NCBI GenBank assembly: GCA_934364795.1
Contig: CAKRMK010000019.1
Span: 1 to 62,104 of the forward strand
Direction of reading: 5' to 3'
Source of the DNA: an uncultured Blautia sp.
GTDB taxonomy: Bacteria > Bacillota > Clostridia > Lachnospirales > Lachnospiraceae
Length of the DNA: 62,104 nt
Positions 44,992 to 53,848 of this stretch are shown here, in pieces. A program made the translations under genes and the position numbers. Within the stretch, counting starts at the first letter, position 1, and each line of letters opens with the position of its first letter. Under the pieces are notes generated by a model that made no database searches, was not told where the DNA came from, and worked only from the letters and a program-made list of their open reading frames with translations.

Positions 44992-45837
44992 ATGAAAAGA
45001 AAGCGTGCCATAAAAGGCATTTTATTTATCCTCCCCAGTTTTATAGGGGTAAGTATTTTCTGGCTGATTCCATATGTGGATGTGATTCGCCATTCTTTTT
45101 TCGGTGCAGTCAGTGGGAATTTTACAGGATTGAAAAATTATATTAATGTGTGTTCCAATCAGGCATTTCGGCTGGCTGCAAAAAATACTGTTCGTTTCTT
45201 TGCTGTCTGCATTCCAACACTTATTATACTGTCGTTAATAATTGCAGTACTTTTAAATGGACTGAAGCAGACAAAAAGGCAGCTTTTGAAAACGGCATTT
45301 TTGCTGCCTATGGCAATACCGGTGGCATCAGTTTCTCTTTTATGGAAAGTCCTGTTTAATGGACAGGGACTTTTAAACCACTTTCTTACATTTTTTTCAT
45401 TGCAGAAAATAGACTGGCTGAATACGCAGGCATCTTTTAGCGTGCTGGTATCCAGCTATATCTGGAGAAATCTTGGATATGACATTGTATTGTGGCTGGC
45501 CGGGCTTTCCGGAATTTCAGTGTCCCTTTATGAAGCTGCAAAAGTGGATGGCGCAAACAGCTGGAAATGCTTTACCAGTATTACCATGCCAAATCTTATG
45601 CCTTCTCTTTTTACCATTGCGGTACTGTCTTTACTAAACGGGTTTAAGGTGTTTCGTGAAGCGTATCTGGTAGCAGGGGATTATCCCCAGGAAAGCATGT
45701 ACCTTCTGCAGCATCTGTTCAATAACTGGTACAGAGATCTTGCCATTGACAAAATGTCAGCAGCGGCAGTACTTACCAGCGCAGTGATCCTGGTATTGAT
45801 TCTTATGCTGCAAAAAGCATGGGAGAAGGAGGATTAG
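44992..45837 (+). CDS. Sugar-type ABC permease 1 (MsmF/UgpA-like)
   Basis: A 281-residue permease with six hydrophobic helices and the EAA loop YEAAKVDGANSWKCFTSITMPNL that docks with the ATPase. It belongs to the CUT1 carbohydrate importer family. The second permease starts immediately after its stop codon. No ATPase gene is nearby, so a shared MsmK-like ATPase encoded elsewhere is presumed. The 110-nt leader is rich in AAGTGAAAGCTTAC-type repeats. Confidence 0.9.
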   Translation: MKRKRAIKGILFILPSFIGVSIFWLIPYVDVIRHSFFGAVSGNFTGLKNYINVCSNQAFRLAAKNTVRFFAVCIPTLIILSLIIAVLLNGLKQTKRQLLKTAFLLPMAIPVASVSLLWKVLFNGQGLLNHFLTFFSLQKIDWLNTQASFSVLVSSYIWRNLGYDIVLWLAGLSGISVSLYEAAKVDGANSWKCFTSITMPNLMPSLFTIAVLSLLNGFKVFREAYLVAGDYPQESMYLLQHLFNNWYRDLAIDKMSAAAVLTSAVILVLILMLQKAWEKED

Positions 45838-46680
45838 ATGGCAAAAAAAATAACTGGAATCTTTCTTTTTTTACTGGCTCTTATTTTTGTGTTCCCGGTT
45901 TTGTTTCTGACAGCAGGGTCTTTCATGGGAAAAAATGAACTTAAAGATTTACTGCTCCCTGTCCTGGAGCAGGGAAGCAAAGGATATGTTTCCTGGAAAC
46001 TGATACCGGAATATCCGACTTTGAAATTTTATGTGGAAGTACTTCTGGATTCCCCGGAGTTTTTTATTATGTTCTGGAATTCCGTGAAAATTGCAGCAGG
46101 TGTGCTTATAGGACAGCTGCTGGTAGGAATGCCTGCAGCATGGGGATTTGCCAGATTTGATTTTCCTGGAAAAAGGCTTTTGTTTATTTTGTATATAGCA
46201 CTGATGATGATGCCATTTCAGGTAATGCTGCTTGGCAATTATCTGGTGCTGGATTATTTTGGGCTTCTGGATTCCCTGCCTGGAATTATTTTTCCGGCGG
46301 TTTTTTCTACATTCCCCATATTTATTATGTACCGCTTTTTTGAAGGAATTCCACAGGCGCTTCTGGAAGCAGCCAGACTTGACGGTGCAGGTGAACTCAG
46401 GCTGTTTTTTATAATAGCGATCCCCTTGGGTTCACCTGGCGTCATTTCGGCTATGGTATTGGATTTCCTGGAATACTGGAATCTTATCGAACAGCCTATG
46501 GTGTTTCTGAAAACAAAAGAATTATGGCCGTTGTCGTTATACTTGCCCAATATTGATCTTAATAAAGCTGGGATGGCATTTGCAGCTTCGATGATAACAC
46601 TGATTCCGGCTGTACTGGTATTTTTCTGGGGGCAGGAATATCTGGAACAGGGGATTGTGGCGGCAGCAGTGAAAGAATAA
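45838..46680 (+). CDS. Sugar-type ABC permease 2 (MsmG/UgpE-like)
   Basis: A 280-residue partner permease with six helices and the EAA loop LLEAARLDGAGELRLFFIIAIPLGSPG. Its ATG follows the TAG of permease 1 directly, so translation is coupled. With permease 1 it forms the membrane channel for the ligand of the lipoprotein at 40078. The long first extracellular loop (QGSKGYVSWKLIPEYPTLKFYVEV) is normal for the family. Confidence 0.9.
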   Translation: MAKKITGIFLFLLALIFVFPVLFLTAGSFMGKNELKDLLLPVLEQGSKGYVSWKLIPEYPTLKFYVEVLLDSPEFFIMFWNSVKIAAGVLIGQLLVGMPAAWGFARFDFPGKRLLFILYIALMMMPFQVMLLGNYLVLDYFGLLDSLPGIIFPAVFSTFPIFIMYRFFEGIPQALLEAARLDGAGELRLFFIIAIPLGSPGVISAMVLDFLEYWNLIEQPMVFLKTKELWPLSLYLPNIDLNKAGMAFAASMITLIPAVLVFFWGQEYLEQGIVAAAVKE

Positions 46681-46729
46681 TGCCAGAGCATGTTTTAAAT
46701 ACACTCTGGGGAAATAAATGGAGATCGAC

Positions 46730-48181
46730 ATGAAAAGAAAAATGCTTCGTGCAGCTGGTACGTTTTTTGTGGCTATGCTGATTTTTACCATATTGTCAAG
46801 GGCTGCGGATTCTGTAAATGTAATACAGATCCAGACGAAAGCTCCACAGAATCAGATTGTGACCCATCAGGTTACAGGAACCGGGAAAGTGCAAAGCAGT
46901 GAAGAAATCGCGGTGTTTGTGCAGGAAAATCTTCAGGTTGAGCAGGTTTTTGTTTATGCCGGACAGGCTGTAAAAAAAGGAGACTGCCTTTTGAAAATTA
47001 CAGAGGAAAGTATCCGGTCAGCCAAAAAGGAACTGGAAGACAAGGCAAAGGTTTTGGAAGGGCAGCTTAGTGACTTAAGAAGCCAGAAAAAAACAAATGA
47101 TGCCAAACGTGCCTCGGAGCAGGCTTGGGCAGGGCAGTCCTATGACCTGGCACTGCAAAGTCAGAATATATCTGTGGATAACGCAAGGGCAGAAGTGCAG
47201 ATGGCACAGCAGCGCCTTGATGAGTTTTACAGGGAAAAAGAGGCAGTAGAGGAAGAGAATGGATTTACAGATGGAAATGAGGATGCAGATAATTTTGGAA
47301 CCGGGCTGGAAGGACTGGGGGAGGATTTTGCAGCTGGAGACGCTATAATCGCAGGGGAAACAGCTGAAGACGCCAGCTCTTCTACAGAAAAAGCTCTTCA
47401 GGAAGATCTTCGGGGTAAGCAGGAAGTATTAAATGAGGCCATTGCCGGAAGAAATCAGACAATGGCAAGTGCAGGGAAAGCGGTAGCTGATGCAAATATA
47501 GCAGAGCCTTCTGACAGCACGCCGGAAAATGTGAAAAGAGAATTGGAAAATGTTCAGGAAGATCTGGGAAAACTTGAAAATTTAGAAAATACCCAGGGAA
47601 ATATTTTTGCAGAAGCCGACGGCATGGTAAAAAGCCTGTCCGTACAGACTGGTGATATTACAGGATTAAGTGCCGCAGCAGTACTGTATATTCTAAATGG
47701 AGATCTTAGAATAACCGGAACTATTTCAAAAGAGAATGTGAAATATGTTGATAAAGAATCAGAGGTAGAAGTAACAAATAATAACAATAATGATATATCT
47801 GATGCAAAATTAGAAAGTATTATGGAAAATAATGATGATAATGATATTTACGATATTCAGATCCTGATTCCAGAAGAAACTCTTTCCATTGGTCAGAGTG
47901 CAGATTTTTCCATATCAAAGGATGCAGGACCTTATGAATGCTGTGTTCCGCTGTCAGCGCTGTATGAAGAAAATGGAAAAAATTATGTATATGTTACAGA
48001 CACAGAAAACACAGTTCTAGGGACCGTAATGGTGGCAAGAAAGGTTGAGGTTTCGGTAAAAGATAAGAACCAGACTGTGGCAGCGCTGGAAAGCGGAACA
48101 GTTTCTTCGGATCAGCAGGTAATTACCTGGACAAGCAGGGAATTAAAAGATGGCAGCAGGGTACGCCTGACAGAAAATTAA
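46730..48181 (+). CDS. Membrane-fusion adaptor protein 3 (HlyD/MacA-like)
   Basis: A 483-residue adaptor. The start at 46730 (MKRKMLRAAGTFF) has a GGAG site 7 bases upstream; an ATG four codons earlier does not. A membrane anchor is followed by a lipoyl half (VEQVFVYAGQAVKKGDCLLKIT), a coiled-coil hairpin (about 90-170 and 215-290) interrupted by an acidic Gly-rich stretch, the second lipoyl half (GMVKSLSVQTGDITG) and barrel parts. It probably pairs with the next gene. No ATPase is encoded in this operon; the one at 35757 could serve (inference). Confidence 0.8.
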   Translation: MKRKMLRAAGTFFVAMLIFTILSRAADSVNVIQIQTKAPQNQIVTHQVTGTGKVQSSEEIAVFVQENLQVEQVFVYAGQAVKKGDCLLKITEESIRSAKKELEDKAKVLEGQLSDLRSQKKTNDAKRASEQAWAGQSYDLALQSQNISVDNARAEVQMAQQRLDEFYREKEAVEEENGFTDGNEDADNFGTGLEGLGEDFAAGDAIIAGETAEDASSSTEKALQEDLRGKQEVLNEAIAGRNQTMASAGKAVADANIAEPSDSTPENVKRELENVQEDLGKLENLENTQGNIFAEADGMVKSLSVQTGDITGLSAAAVLYILNGDLRITGTISKENVKYVDKESEVEVTNNNNNDISDAKLESIMENNDDNDIYDIQILIPEETLSIGQSADFSISKDAGPYECCVPLSALYEENGKNYVYVTDTENTVLGTVMVARKVEVSVKDKNQTVAALESGTVSSDQQVITWTSRELKDGSRVRLTEN

Positions 48182-48205
48182 AAAGGATATTTGACCGGAA
48201 ATTTT

Positions 48206-49216
48206 ATGGATAAAATTGAAAATAGTTTACAGGAAAATTTGAATAACAAAATCTTAAAAAGATATGGAAAATGTATTATTTTATGGTTGATAGCAGGACT
48301 GTTTTTTTACTCTGGAATGAAAAATTACTGTAATATAGAAAAAAATAATACTGCGGTGACCTGTCTGTACGGGAATTTTCCAGATCAGCAAAAAGTAAAA
48401 GAGGTTTGGGAGTCGTGGCAGAAAAGGGAATTGATTACAGATATTTGTTTTGTATCCAATCAGGGAATGGAGGAGGTTGAAGTTTCCAGATATGCCCGTC
48501 AGAAAACTGTACAGGTAATTGGACTTTGGGGAAATACTTATTTATATGACCGCCAGTGTGCAGCATTAGGAGAAGAGGATGCCAAAGGATGTATAATAGA
48601 TGGTGAGACAGCGGTGGCTCTTTATGGCAGCGAAGATTGTGTGGGAAGCCAGCTTACGCTGTTGGACAGAAATTATATCGTAAGAGGTGTGGCTTCGTGG
48701 AAGCAGCATGTTATTGTAATCTGGCCTTCAGAAAAGAAAACTGTTTATACCCAGGTTCTGATCCGTCCTGAAGAAGGACAAAGTACAGAAAGTGCAGCTT
48801 CAAGTTTTCTTATGAGCAATGGATTTTCCGGTACAGTAACAGACGATAACTGGATAGATCTTTTGGTTCCTGTATTTCCGGCAGTTTTTCTTCTGATAAG
48901 TGGGGTATGGTTAAAAAAACAGCTGAACGGGTTAAAAAAAAGAAAAATAATGGAAATTCTGATAGGGGGAATTTGTCTGTTTTTTCTCTGGAAGTTATTG
49001 TATATTCCGGATGGGTGGATTCCTGATCACTGGTCGGATTTTTCATTCTGGACAGATAAAATAAAAAAGGAAAAGGAACTTCTTGGGTGGTACCTTATGC
49101 TGCCAAAAACCATGACACAGGCCAAAAGACTGTTAAATGCAGCAGAATGCATGATAAAATGTACAGCTGCGATCTGGCTTGTGGGGGTGATACCTGGTAT
49201 AGTAAATACTAAGTAA
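48206..49216 (+). CDS. Membrane protein with MacB-core-like extracellular domain
   Basis: About 336 residues. It has one N-terminal helix, an extracellular region of about 180 residues, and two to three C-terminal helices. The extracellular part has the strand order of MacB core domains: VQVIGLWGNTYLYDRQ, then KGCIIDGETAVALYGSEDCVGSQLTLLDRNYIVRGV. The FtsX motif GxxNxMxVxxxxRxxEIGxxxAxGA is absent, so it is not a standard permease. The ATG at 48206 is chosen; a TTG at 48191 is also possible, close behind AAAGGA. Probable partner of adaptor 3. Confidence 0.65.
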   Translation: MDKIENSLQENLNNKILKRYGKCIILWLIAGLFFYSGMKNYCNIEKNNTAVTCLYGNFPDQQKVKEVWESWQKRELITDICFVSNQGMEEVEVSRYARQKTVQVIGLWGNTYLYDRQCAALGEEDAKGCIIDGETAVALYGSEDCVGSQLTLLDRNYIVRGVASWKQHVIVIWPSEKKTVYTQVLIRPEEGQSTESAASSFLMSNGFSGTVTDDNWIDLLVPVFPAVFLLISGVWLKKQLNGLKKRKIMEILIGGICLFFLWKLLYIPDGWIPDHWSDFSFWTDKIKKEKELLGWYLMLPKTMTQAKRLLNAAECMIKCTAAIWLVGVIPGIVNTK

Positions 49217-49323
49217 CTGCCATATTGATTTGTTTTGACAAAATTTCCTGTTTTTTACAAAAGAAATTTCTTTGAAAAGAAATATTTTGGTACTTTTTTT
49301 AAAGCAAGTTTTTGCTAAAATGT

Positions 49324-49352
49324 TTGCCAGACGGAAGATGTCGTATTATAAT
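49324..49352 (+). promoter_or_regulatory. Promoter of the degV-argS unit
   Basis: TTGCCA (49324-49329) and TATAAT (49347-49352), 17-base spacer. Confidence 0.7.
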
Positions 49353-49463
49353 AGACTGTAAGACCCTAAAACGTGTTCGAAAAATTTTTCAAATTTTGTA
49401 AATTTATTTTCTGCACGTTATATGATTGGGCATGTTGATTTTTACGAGATAAGGAGAGATCGA

Positions 49464-50333
49464 ATGAGTAAAATTGCCATTGTAACGGATAGTAACAGCG
49501 GCATTACACAGGAGGAAGGACGCAGACTGGGAGTGTCTGTTATTCCTATGCCTTTTTTTATTAATGAAAAAATGTACCTGGAGGGAATTACCCTGAATCA
49601 GGATGAGTTTTATCAGTGGCTGAAAGAAGATGCATCTATCTCCACATCACAGCCAAGTCCCGGAGAGACTATGGGACTGTGGGATAATCTTCTTAAGGAA
49701 TACGATGAAATTGTTCAGATTCCCATGTCAAGCGGATTAAGTGCTACCTGTGCCACAGCTATGGGCCTTGCACAGGAGTATGAGGGAAGAGTCCATGTGG
49801 TTGATAACCAGCGTATTTCCGTAACACAGCGTCAGTCAGTAGAAGATGCGATTGCCCTTCGTGACGCAGGGAAGAGCGGAGCACAGATTAAGGAAATCCT
49901 GGAGCAGGAGAAATTTAATTCCAGTATTTATATTACTCTGGAGACCCTGAAATATCTGAAAAAGGGTGGAAGGATTACACCTGCTGCAGCTGCAATCGGC
50001 ACAGTCCTGAATCTGAAACCGGTACTGCAGATTCAGGGAGAGAAGCTGGACGCTTTTGCCAAGGTAAGAGGGAAGAAGCAGGCAAGACGTACTATGCTTA
50101 AAGCCATGAAAGCCGATTTTGAAGGAAGATTTGCCCAGTTTGTACAAAATGGTGAAATGTGTCTTCAGGCAGCCTACACAGGCAATCCGGAAGAAGCAGA
50201 GGACTGGAAGCAGGAGATGCAGGAAGCATTCCCGGGAATGGAGATTCATATGGATCCTTTGTCCCTTAGCGTTGCCTGCCATATTGGTTATGGTTCTCTT
50301 GCCATTGCCTGCTCAAGAAAGGTTACTGTTTAA
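49464..50333 (+). CDS. DegV family fatty-acid-binding protein
   Basis: A 289-residue DegV protein. The family binds a fatty acid and can serve as the FakB subunit that presents it to the kinase FakA. The hallmarks are IVTDSNSGI at the N-terminus, TSQPSPGE, IPMSSGLSAT and a YLKKGGRI segment. The start at 49464 has AAGGAGA upstream; an earlier ATG adds 14 residues without a ribosome binding site. argS follows 73 bases downstream. Confidence 0.9.
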   Translation: MSKIAIVTDSNSGITQEEGRRLGVSVIPMPFFINEKMYLEGITLNQDEFYQWLKEDASISTSQPSPGETMGLWDNLLKEYDEIVQIPMSSGLSATCATAMGLAQEYEGRVHVVDNQRISVTQRQSVEDAIALRDAGKSGAQIKEILEQEKFNSSIYITLETLKYLKKGGRITPAAAAIGTVLNLKPVLQIQGEKLDAFAKVRGKKQARRTMLKAMKADFEGRFAQFVQNGEMCLQAAYTGNPEEAEDWKQEMQEAFPGMEIHMDPLSLSVACHIGYGSLAIACSRKVTV

Positions 50334-50406
50334 GGAATCAGGAGCAGCCAGACGAAATGAATACAGAGTGAAAGCGGGCTCCAGTCAGGGGCTTTTAGGA
50401 GGATTT

Positions 50407-52173
50407 ATGAATAAACTTACAGATTATATGGCAGAAGAACTTTCTGCTGCATTTGAAAAAGCAGGATATGATCCGTCTTATGGAAAAGTTGGCGTATCCA
50501 ACCGTCCTGACCTTTGCGAATATCAGTGCAATGGTGCCATGGCAGGTGCCAAGGCTTATAAGAAAGCACCGTTTATGATTGCAGATGATGTTGTTGGCAA
50601 TCTGGCAGATTCTAAGGTGTTTTCTATGAAAGAGATGGTAAAGCCTGGCTTTATCAATCTTAAGGTAAGCGAGGAATTTCTGGCTGACTATTTAAAAGAG
50701 ATGGAAAAAGATGAGAAACTTGGCGCAGATGCTGCAAAAGAGCCAAAGACCATCGTGATCGACTACGGCGGACCAAACGTTGCCAAACCGCTTCATGTAG
50801 GACATCTTCGTTCTGCTATTATCGGTGAGAGTATTAAGAGAATTGGCCGTTTTGTAGGTCACAAGGTGATCGGTGATGTACATCTTGGAGACTGGGGGCT
50901 TCAGATGGGATTGATTATCACAGAGCTGAAGCACAGACAGCCGGAGCTGGTATATTTTGATGATTCCTACACAGGAGAATATCCGGCAGAAGCACCTTTT
51001 ACCATCAGTGAACTTGAGGAAATTTATCCATGTGCAAGTGGTAAGTCTAAGGAGGATGAGGCATACCGTCAGGAGGCCCTTGAGGCTACACATCTTCTTC
51101 AGCAGGGAAAACCAGGCTACATGGCTTTGTGGAATCACATTATGAATGTTTCCGTTACAGACCTTAAGAGAAACTACGCGAACTTAAATGTATCCTTTGA
51201 TCTTTGGAAAAAGGAATCCGATGCACAGCCATACATTCCGGACATGGTTGAAATGATGAAAGAGAAAGGCTTTGCATATGAGGATCAGGGTGCACTTGTT
51301 GTAGATGTAAAAGAAGAAACCGATACCAAGGAAATCCCGCCATGCATGCTGCTGAAATCTGACGGAGCTTCCCTTTACACCACTACAGACCTTGCCACAA
51401 TTGTAGAGCGTATGAAGCTGTTCCACCCGGATGAAATTCTTTATGTTGTAGACAAGCGCCAGGAGCTTCACTTCATTCAGGTATTCCGTTGTGCAAGAAA
51501 GACTGGTCTGGTAGAGGAGAATACCAAGCTTTCCTTCCTTGGTTTTGGTACCATGAATGGAAAAGATGGCAAGCCGTTTAAGACAAGAGAAGGCGGAGTT
51601 ATGCGTCTTGAGAATCTGATCGCAGATATTGATGAGGAAATGTTCAACAAGATCGTAGAGAACAGAAGTGTCCGTGATAAAGATGCAAAAGACACTGCCA
51701 AGATTGTTGGACTGGCTGCAATCAAGTATGGCGATCTTTCCAATCAAGCAACCAAAGATTATGTATTCGATGTAGACCGTTTTACTTCTTTTGAGGGAAA
51801 TACAGGCCCGTACATTCTTTATACCATCGTTCGTATCAAGTCTATCCTGAACCGTTACATGGAAGAGGGTGGAAAGCTTGATGCAGGTGAAATTCTTCCG
51901 GCATCTAACAGCAGTGAGAAGAACCTTATGCTTCAGCTTACCGGATTTGGAAGCATGGTGGAGAACGCTTTTGAGGAAAAGGCACCGCACAAGATCTGTG
52001 CATATATTTATGATGTATCAAATGCTTTCAACAGCTTCTATCATGAAACAAAGATTTTAAGTGAGGAAAACCAGGCGCAGAAGGAATCTTATATCCGTAT
52101 TCTGCAGCTTACCAAGAAAGTACTTGAGACAAGTATTGATCTGCTTGGATTTGAGGCGCCTGATAAAATGTGA
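50407..52173 (+). CDS. argS: Arginyl-tRNA synthetase
   Basis: A 588-residue class I synthetase. It has an N-terminal Add1 domain (about 1-110), the HIGH-type motif PNVAKPLHVGHLRSAIIG, the GDVHLGDWG segment, and a C-terminal DALR anticodon domain (about 465-588). The start at 50407 has GGAGG upstream; the frame is open far upstream but lacks a good start there. Complete. Confidence 0.96.
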   Translation: MNKLTDYMAEELSAAFEKAGYDPSYGKVGVSNRPDLCEYQCNGAMAGAKAYKKAPFMIADDVVGNLADSKVFSMKEMVKPGFINLKVSEEFLADYLKEMEKDEKLGADAAKEPKTIVIDYGGPNVAKPLHVGHLRSAIIGESIKRIGRFVGHKVIGDVHLGDWGLQMGLIITELKHRQPELVYFDDSYTGEYPAEAPFTISELEEIYPCASGKSKEDEAYRQEALEATHLLQQGKPGYMALWNHIMNVSVTDLKRNYANLNVSFDLWKKESDAQPYIPDMVEMMKEKGFAYEDQGALVVDVKEETDTKEIPPCMLLKSDGASLYTTTDLATIVERMKLFHPDEILYVVDKRQELHFIQVFRCARKTGLVEENTKLSFLGFGTMNGKDGKPFKTREGGVMRLENLIADIDEEMFNKIVENRSVRDKDAKDTAKIVGLAAIKYGDLSNQATKDYVFDVDRFTSFEGNTGPYILYTIVRIKSILNRYMEEGGKLDAGEILPASNSSEKNLMLQLTGFGSMVENAFEEKAPHKICAYIYDVSNAFNSFYHETKILSEENQAQKESYIRILQLTKKVLETSIDLLGFEAPDKM

Positions 52174-52226
52174 TTTTTGCTGTATCAGTTGTATCGTGTA
52201 ATTTATAGAGTATATTGATTTGTACC

Positions 52227-52320
52227 AAAGCATGCCCACAAAAATCATTTTGGCTATCTGCATGCATCACTTTGTGGTATATAACATACCTTTGCAGAAA
52301 AACTTTTAGTGGCATGCTTT
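52227..52320 (+). repeat. Dispersed inverted-repeat element, copy 7
   Basis: 94 bp with perfect ends AAAGCATGCC and GGCATGCTTT. The internal boxes ATCATTTTGGCTATCTGCATGC, TTTGTGGTATATAACA and TTTGCAGAAAAACTTTT are recognisable but drifted. Confidence 0.75.
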
Positions 52321-52464
52321 GGTGAATCTGTTTACAGTTCTTTTTATTCTTGTATTTTGATCTGATTTTTAATCTGAAATTATTTTCTGTAGTTATTTTC
52401 TATTTATAGTTGTTCCATTTTAGTATTTTTGTTACTTAAATTATGGTTTGTTTTAACTGTTGTA
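52321..52464. other. AT-rich spacer between two repeat copies
   Basis: T-rich sequence without a supported gene or clear terminator. Confidence 0.5.
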
Positions 52465-52548
52465 TTGCGTGTCCACAAAATCATTCCTGTAATCTGCACG
52501 CCCCACTTTGCGGCATATTTTGCAGAAAGCCTTTTGCAGGCACGCTCT
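52465..52548 (+). repeat. Dispersed inverted-repeat element, copy 8
   Basis: From TGCGTGTCCACAAAATCATTC to GCCTTTTGCAGGCACGCTCTGA. It has the shared AATCTGCACGCCCCACTTTGCGGCATATTTTGC box and lacks the central palindrome. Confidence 0.8.
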
Positions 52549-52570
52549 GAATCTGGTAAAAGAGGTGATT

Positions 52571-53797
52571 ATGATTAATCTTACAGGTATGATTTTGAAA
52601 ATGCGTTATTGTGTTTTGGAGGAACTGGGAGCTGGTGGAGAAGGGCATTTATATCTTGCACGGGATATGGAACTTGGAATTTACAGGGCAATAAAAGAGC
52701 TTCCAATATCCAAAAAAAGAGAAGCCAGGCTTCTTCGTCTTTTGGAACACCCATCGATTCCAGGAATGATAGATTACGTGGAAAATGATGAATATTGTTA
52801 TCTTGTAATGGAATATATTCACGGAAAGTCTCTGGCACAGATGCAGAGGGAAGGGCATATTTTTCAGACAGAGGAAATTCTGGAGTACATAGAGGAAATT
52901 ATTCAGGTGCTGGGATATCTGCATAAGCAGAAACCTCCTGTGTTTTATGGGGATCTGAAACCGGAAAATTTAATGCTTTCAGAAACTGGAAAACTGTATC
53001 TTGTGGATTTTGGAAGTGCGGTTTTTGGATACAGCGACAGTCAGAAAATCTGTATGGGGACAGATGGATTTGCAGCACCGGAGCAATATGCAGGAAAAAT
53101 GAATGAAACCAGTGATATTTATGCGTTGGGAAGAACTGTGCAGTCACTTATGGGGAAGCGTTGGCCTCTGGTTTTGTGGCAGGTGCCCGGACTTGCTGGG
53201 TTTCTTTTTAAATGCAGGCAGTCAGACCCAAAAAAGCGTTTTCAAAACATGGCACAGACAGAAAAGATATTTTCTACACTGAAAAAACGAAAAGGCCAGG
53301 GAAGAAAAAATATGGCGGTGGCTTTTATAACGGCGGTGGTACTTTTGATGACAGGAACCGTTTTGATGTATCAAGAGAGAAAGCCATCTTTTGAAAAAGC
53401 ACTGGAAGAGGTGACCATGTTATATTATACTTCTGATTTTAATACAGAAAAAGGAAAAGCAAGACAGTGCAAAGAAGCAGAAAAGGAATTGCAAAAAATG
53501 CAGCAGGAATATAAAGGGAAGGAAGAACAGAGAAAATTATTGCTTTTGCTGGCTGCAAATGCAGAACTGCAGGAAGAATGGGAACGAACTGCGGTGTACT
53601 ACGAACAATTACTTTTGTACGATCCACAGTATGAAGAAGGATATGGAAAGTACGGAATATTTTTGTTTCGTGCGGGGCAGGAAAATGCCAGCAGAAGACT
53701 GTGGGCTGCATGGATGAAAAATAATAAAGAGAATGATAGCAGAGAAAAAAGCCGGAGCTTTTTTCTCTGGGAAAAGATGCTTGAAAAAAATGTTTGA
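52571..53797 (+). CDS. Membrane-anchored Ser/Thr protein kinase (Hanks type)
   Basis: A 408-residue kinase. It has a glycine loop LGAGGEGHLYLA (19-30), catalytic lysine K42, catalytic loop Y-G-D128-LKPEN (no HRD arginine) and DFG aspartate D146. Then come one membrane helix (about 262-282) and an extracytoplasmic helical region of about 125 residues with TPR-like EEWERTAVYYEQLLLYDPQYEEGYGKYG. It lacks PASTA repeats, so it is not the PrkC type. The start at 52571 has AAAGAGGTGATT; an earlier ATG is inside the repeat. The secreted protein at 53849 follows at once and may be a partner. Confidence 0.88.
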   Translation: MINLTGMILKMRYCVLEELGAGGEGHLYLARDMELGIYRAIKELPISKKREARLLRLLEHPSIPGMIDYVENDEYCYLVMEYIHGKSLAQMQREGHIFQTEEILEYIEEIIQVLGYLHKQKPPVFYGDLKPENLMLSETGKLYLVDFGSAVFGYSDSQKICMGTDGFAAPEQYAGKMNETSDIYALGRTVQSLMGKRWPLVLWQVPGLAGFLFKCRQSDPKKRFQNMAQTEKIFSTLKKRKGQGRKNMAVAFITAVVLLMTGTVLMYQERKPSFEKALEEVTMLYYTSDFNTEKGKARQCKEAEKELQKMQQEYKGKEEQRKLLLLLAANAELQEEWERTAVYYEQLLLYDPQYEEGYGKYGIFLFRAGQENASRRLWAAWMKNNKENDSREKSRSFFLWEKMLEKNV

Positions 53798-53848
53798 AAA
53801 AAATGGCATGGTTGGTGAGTGAAAATGATATTTCAGGGAAGGGATAAG

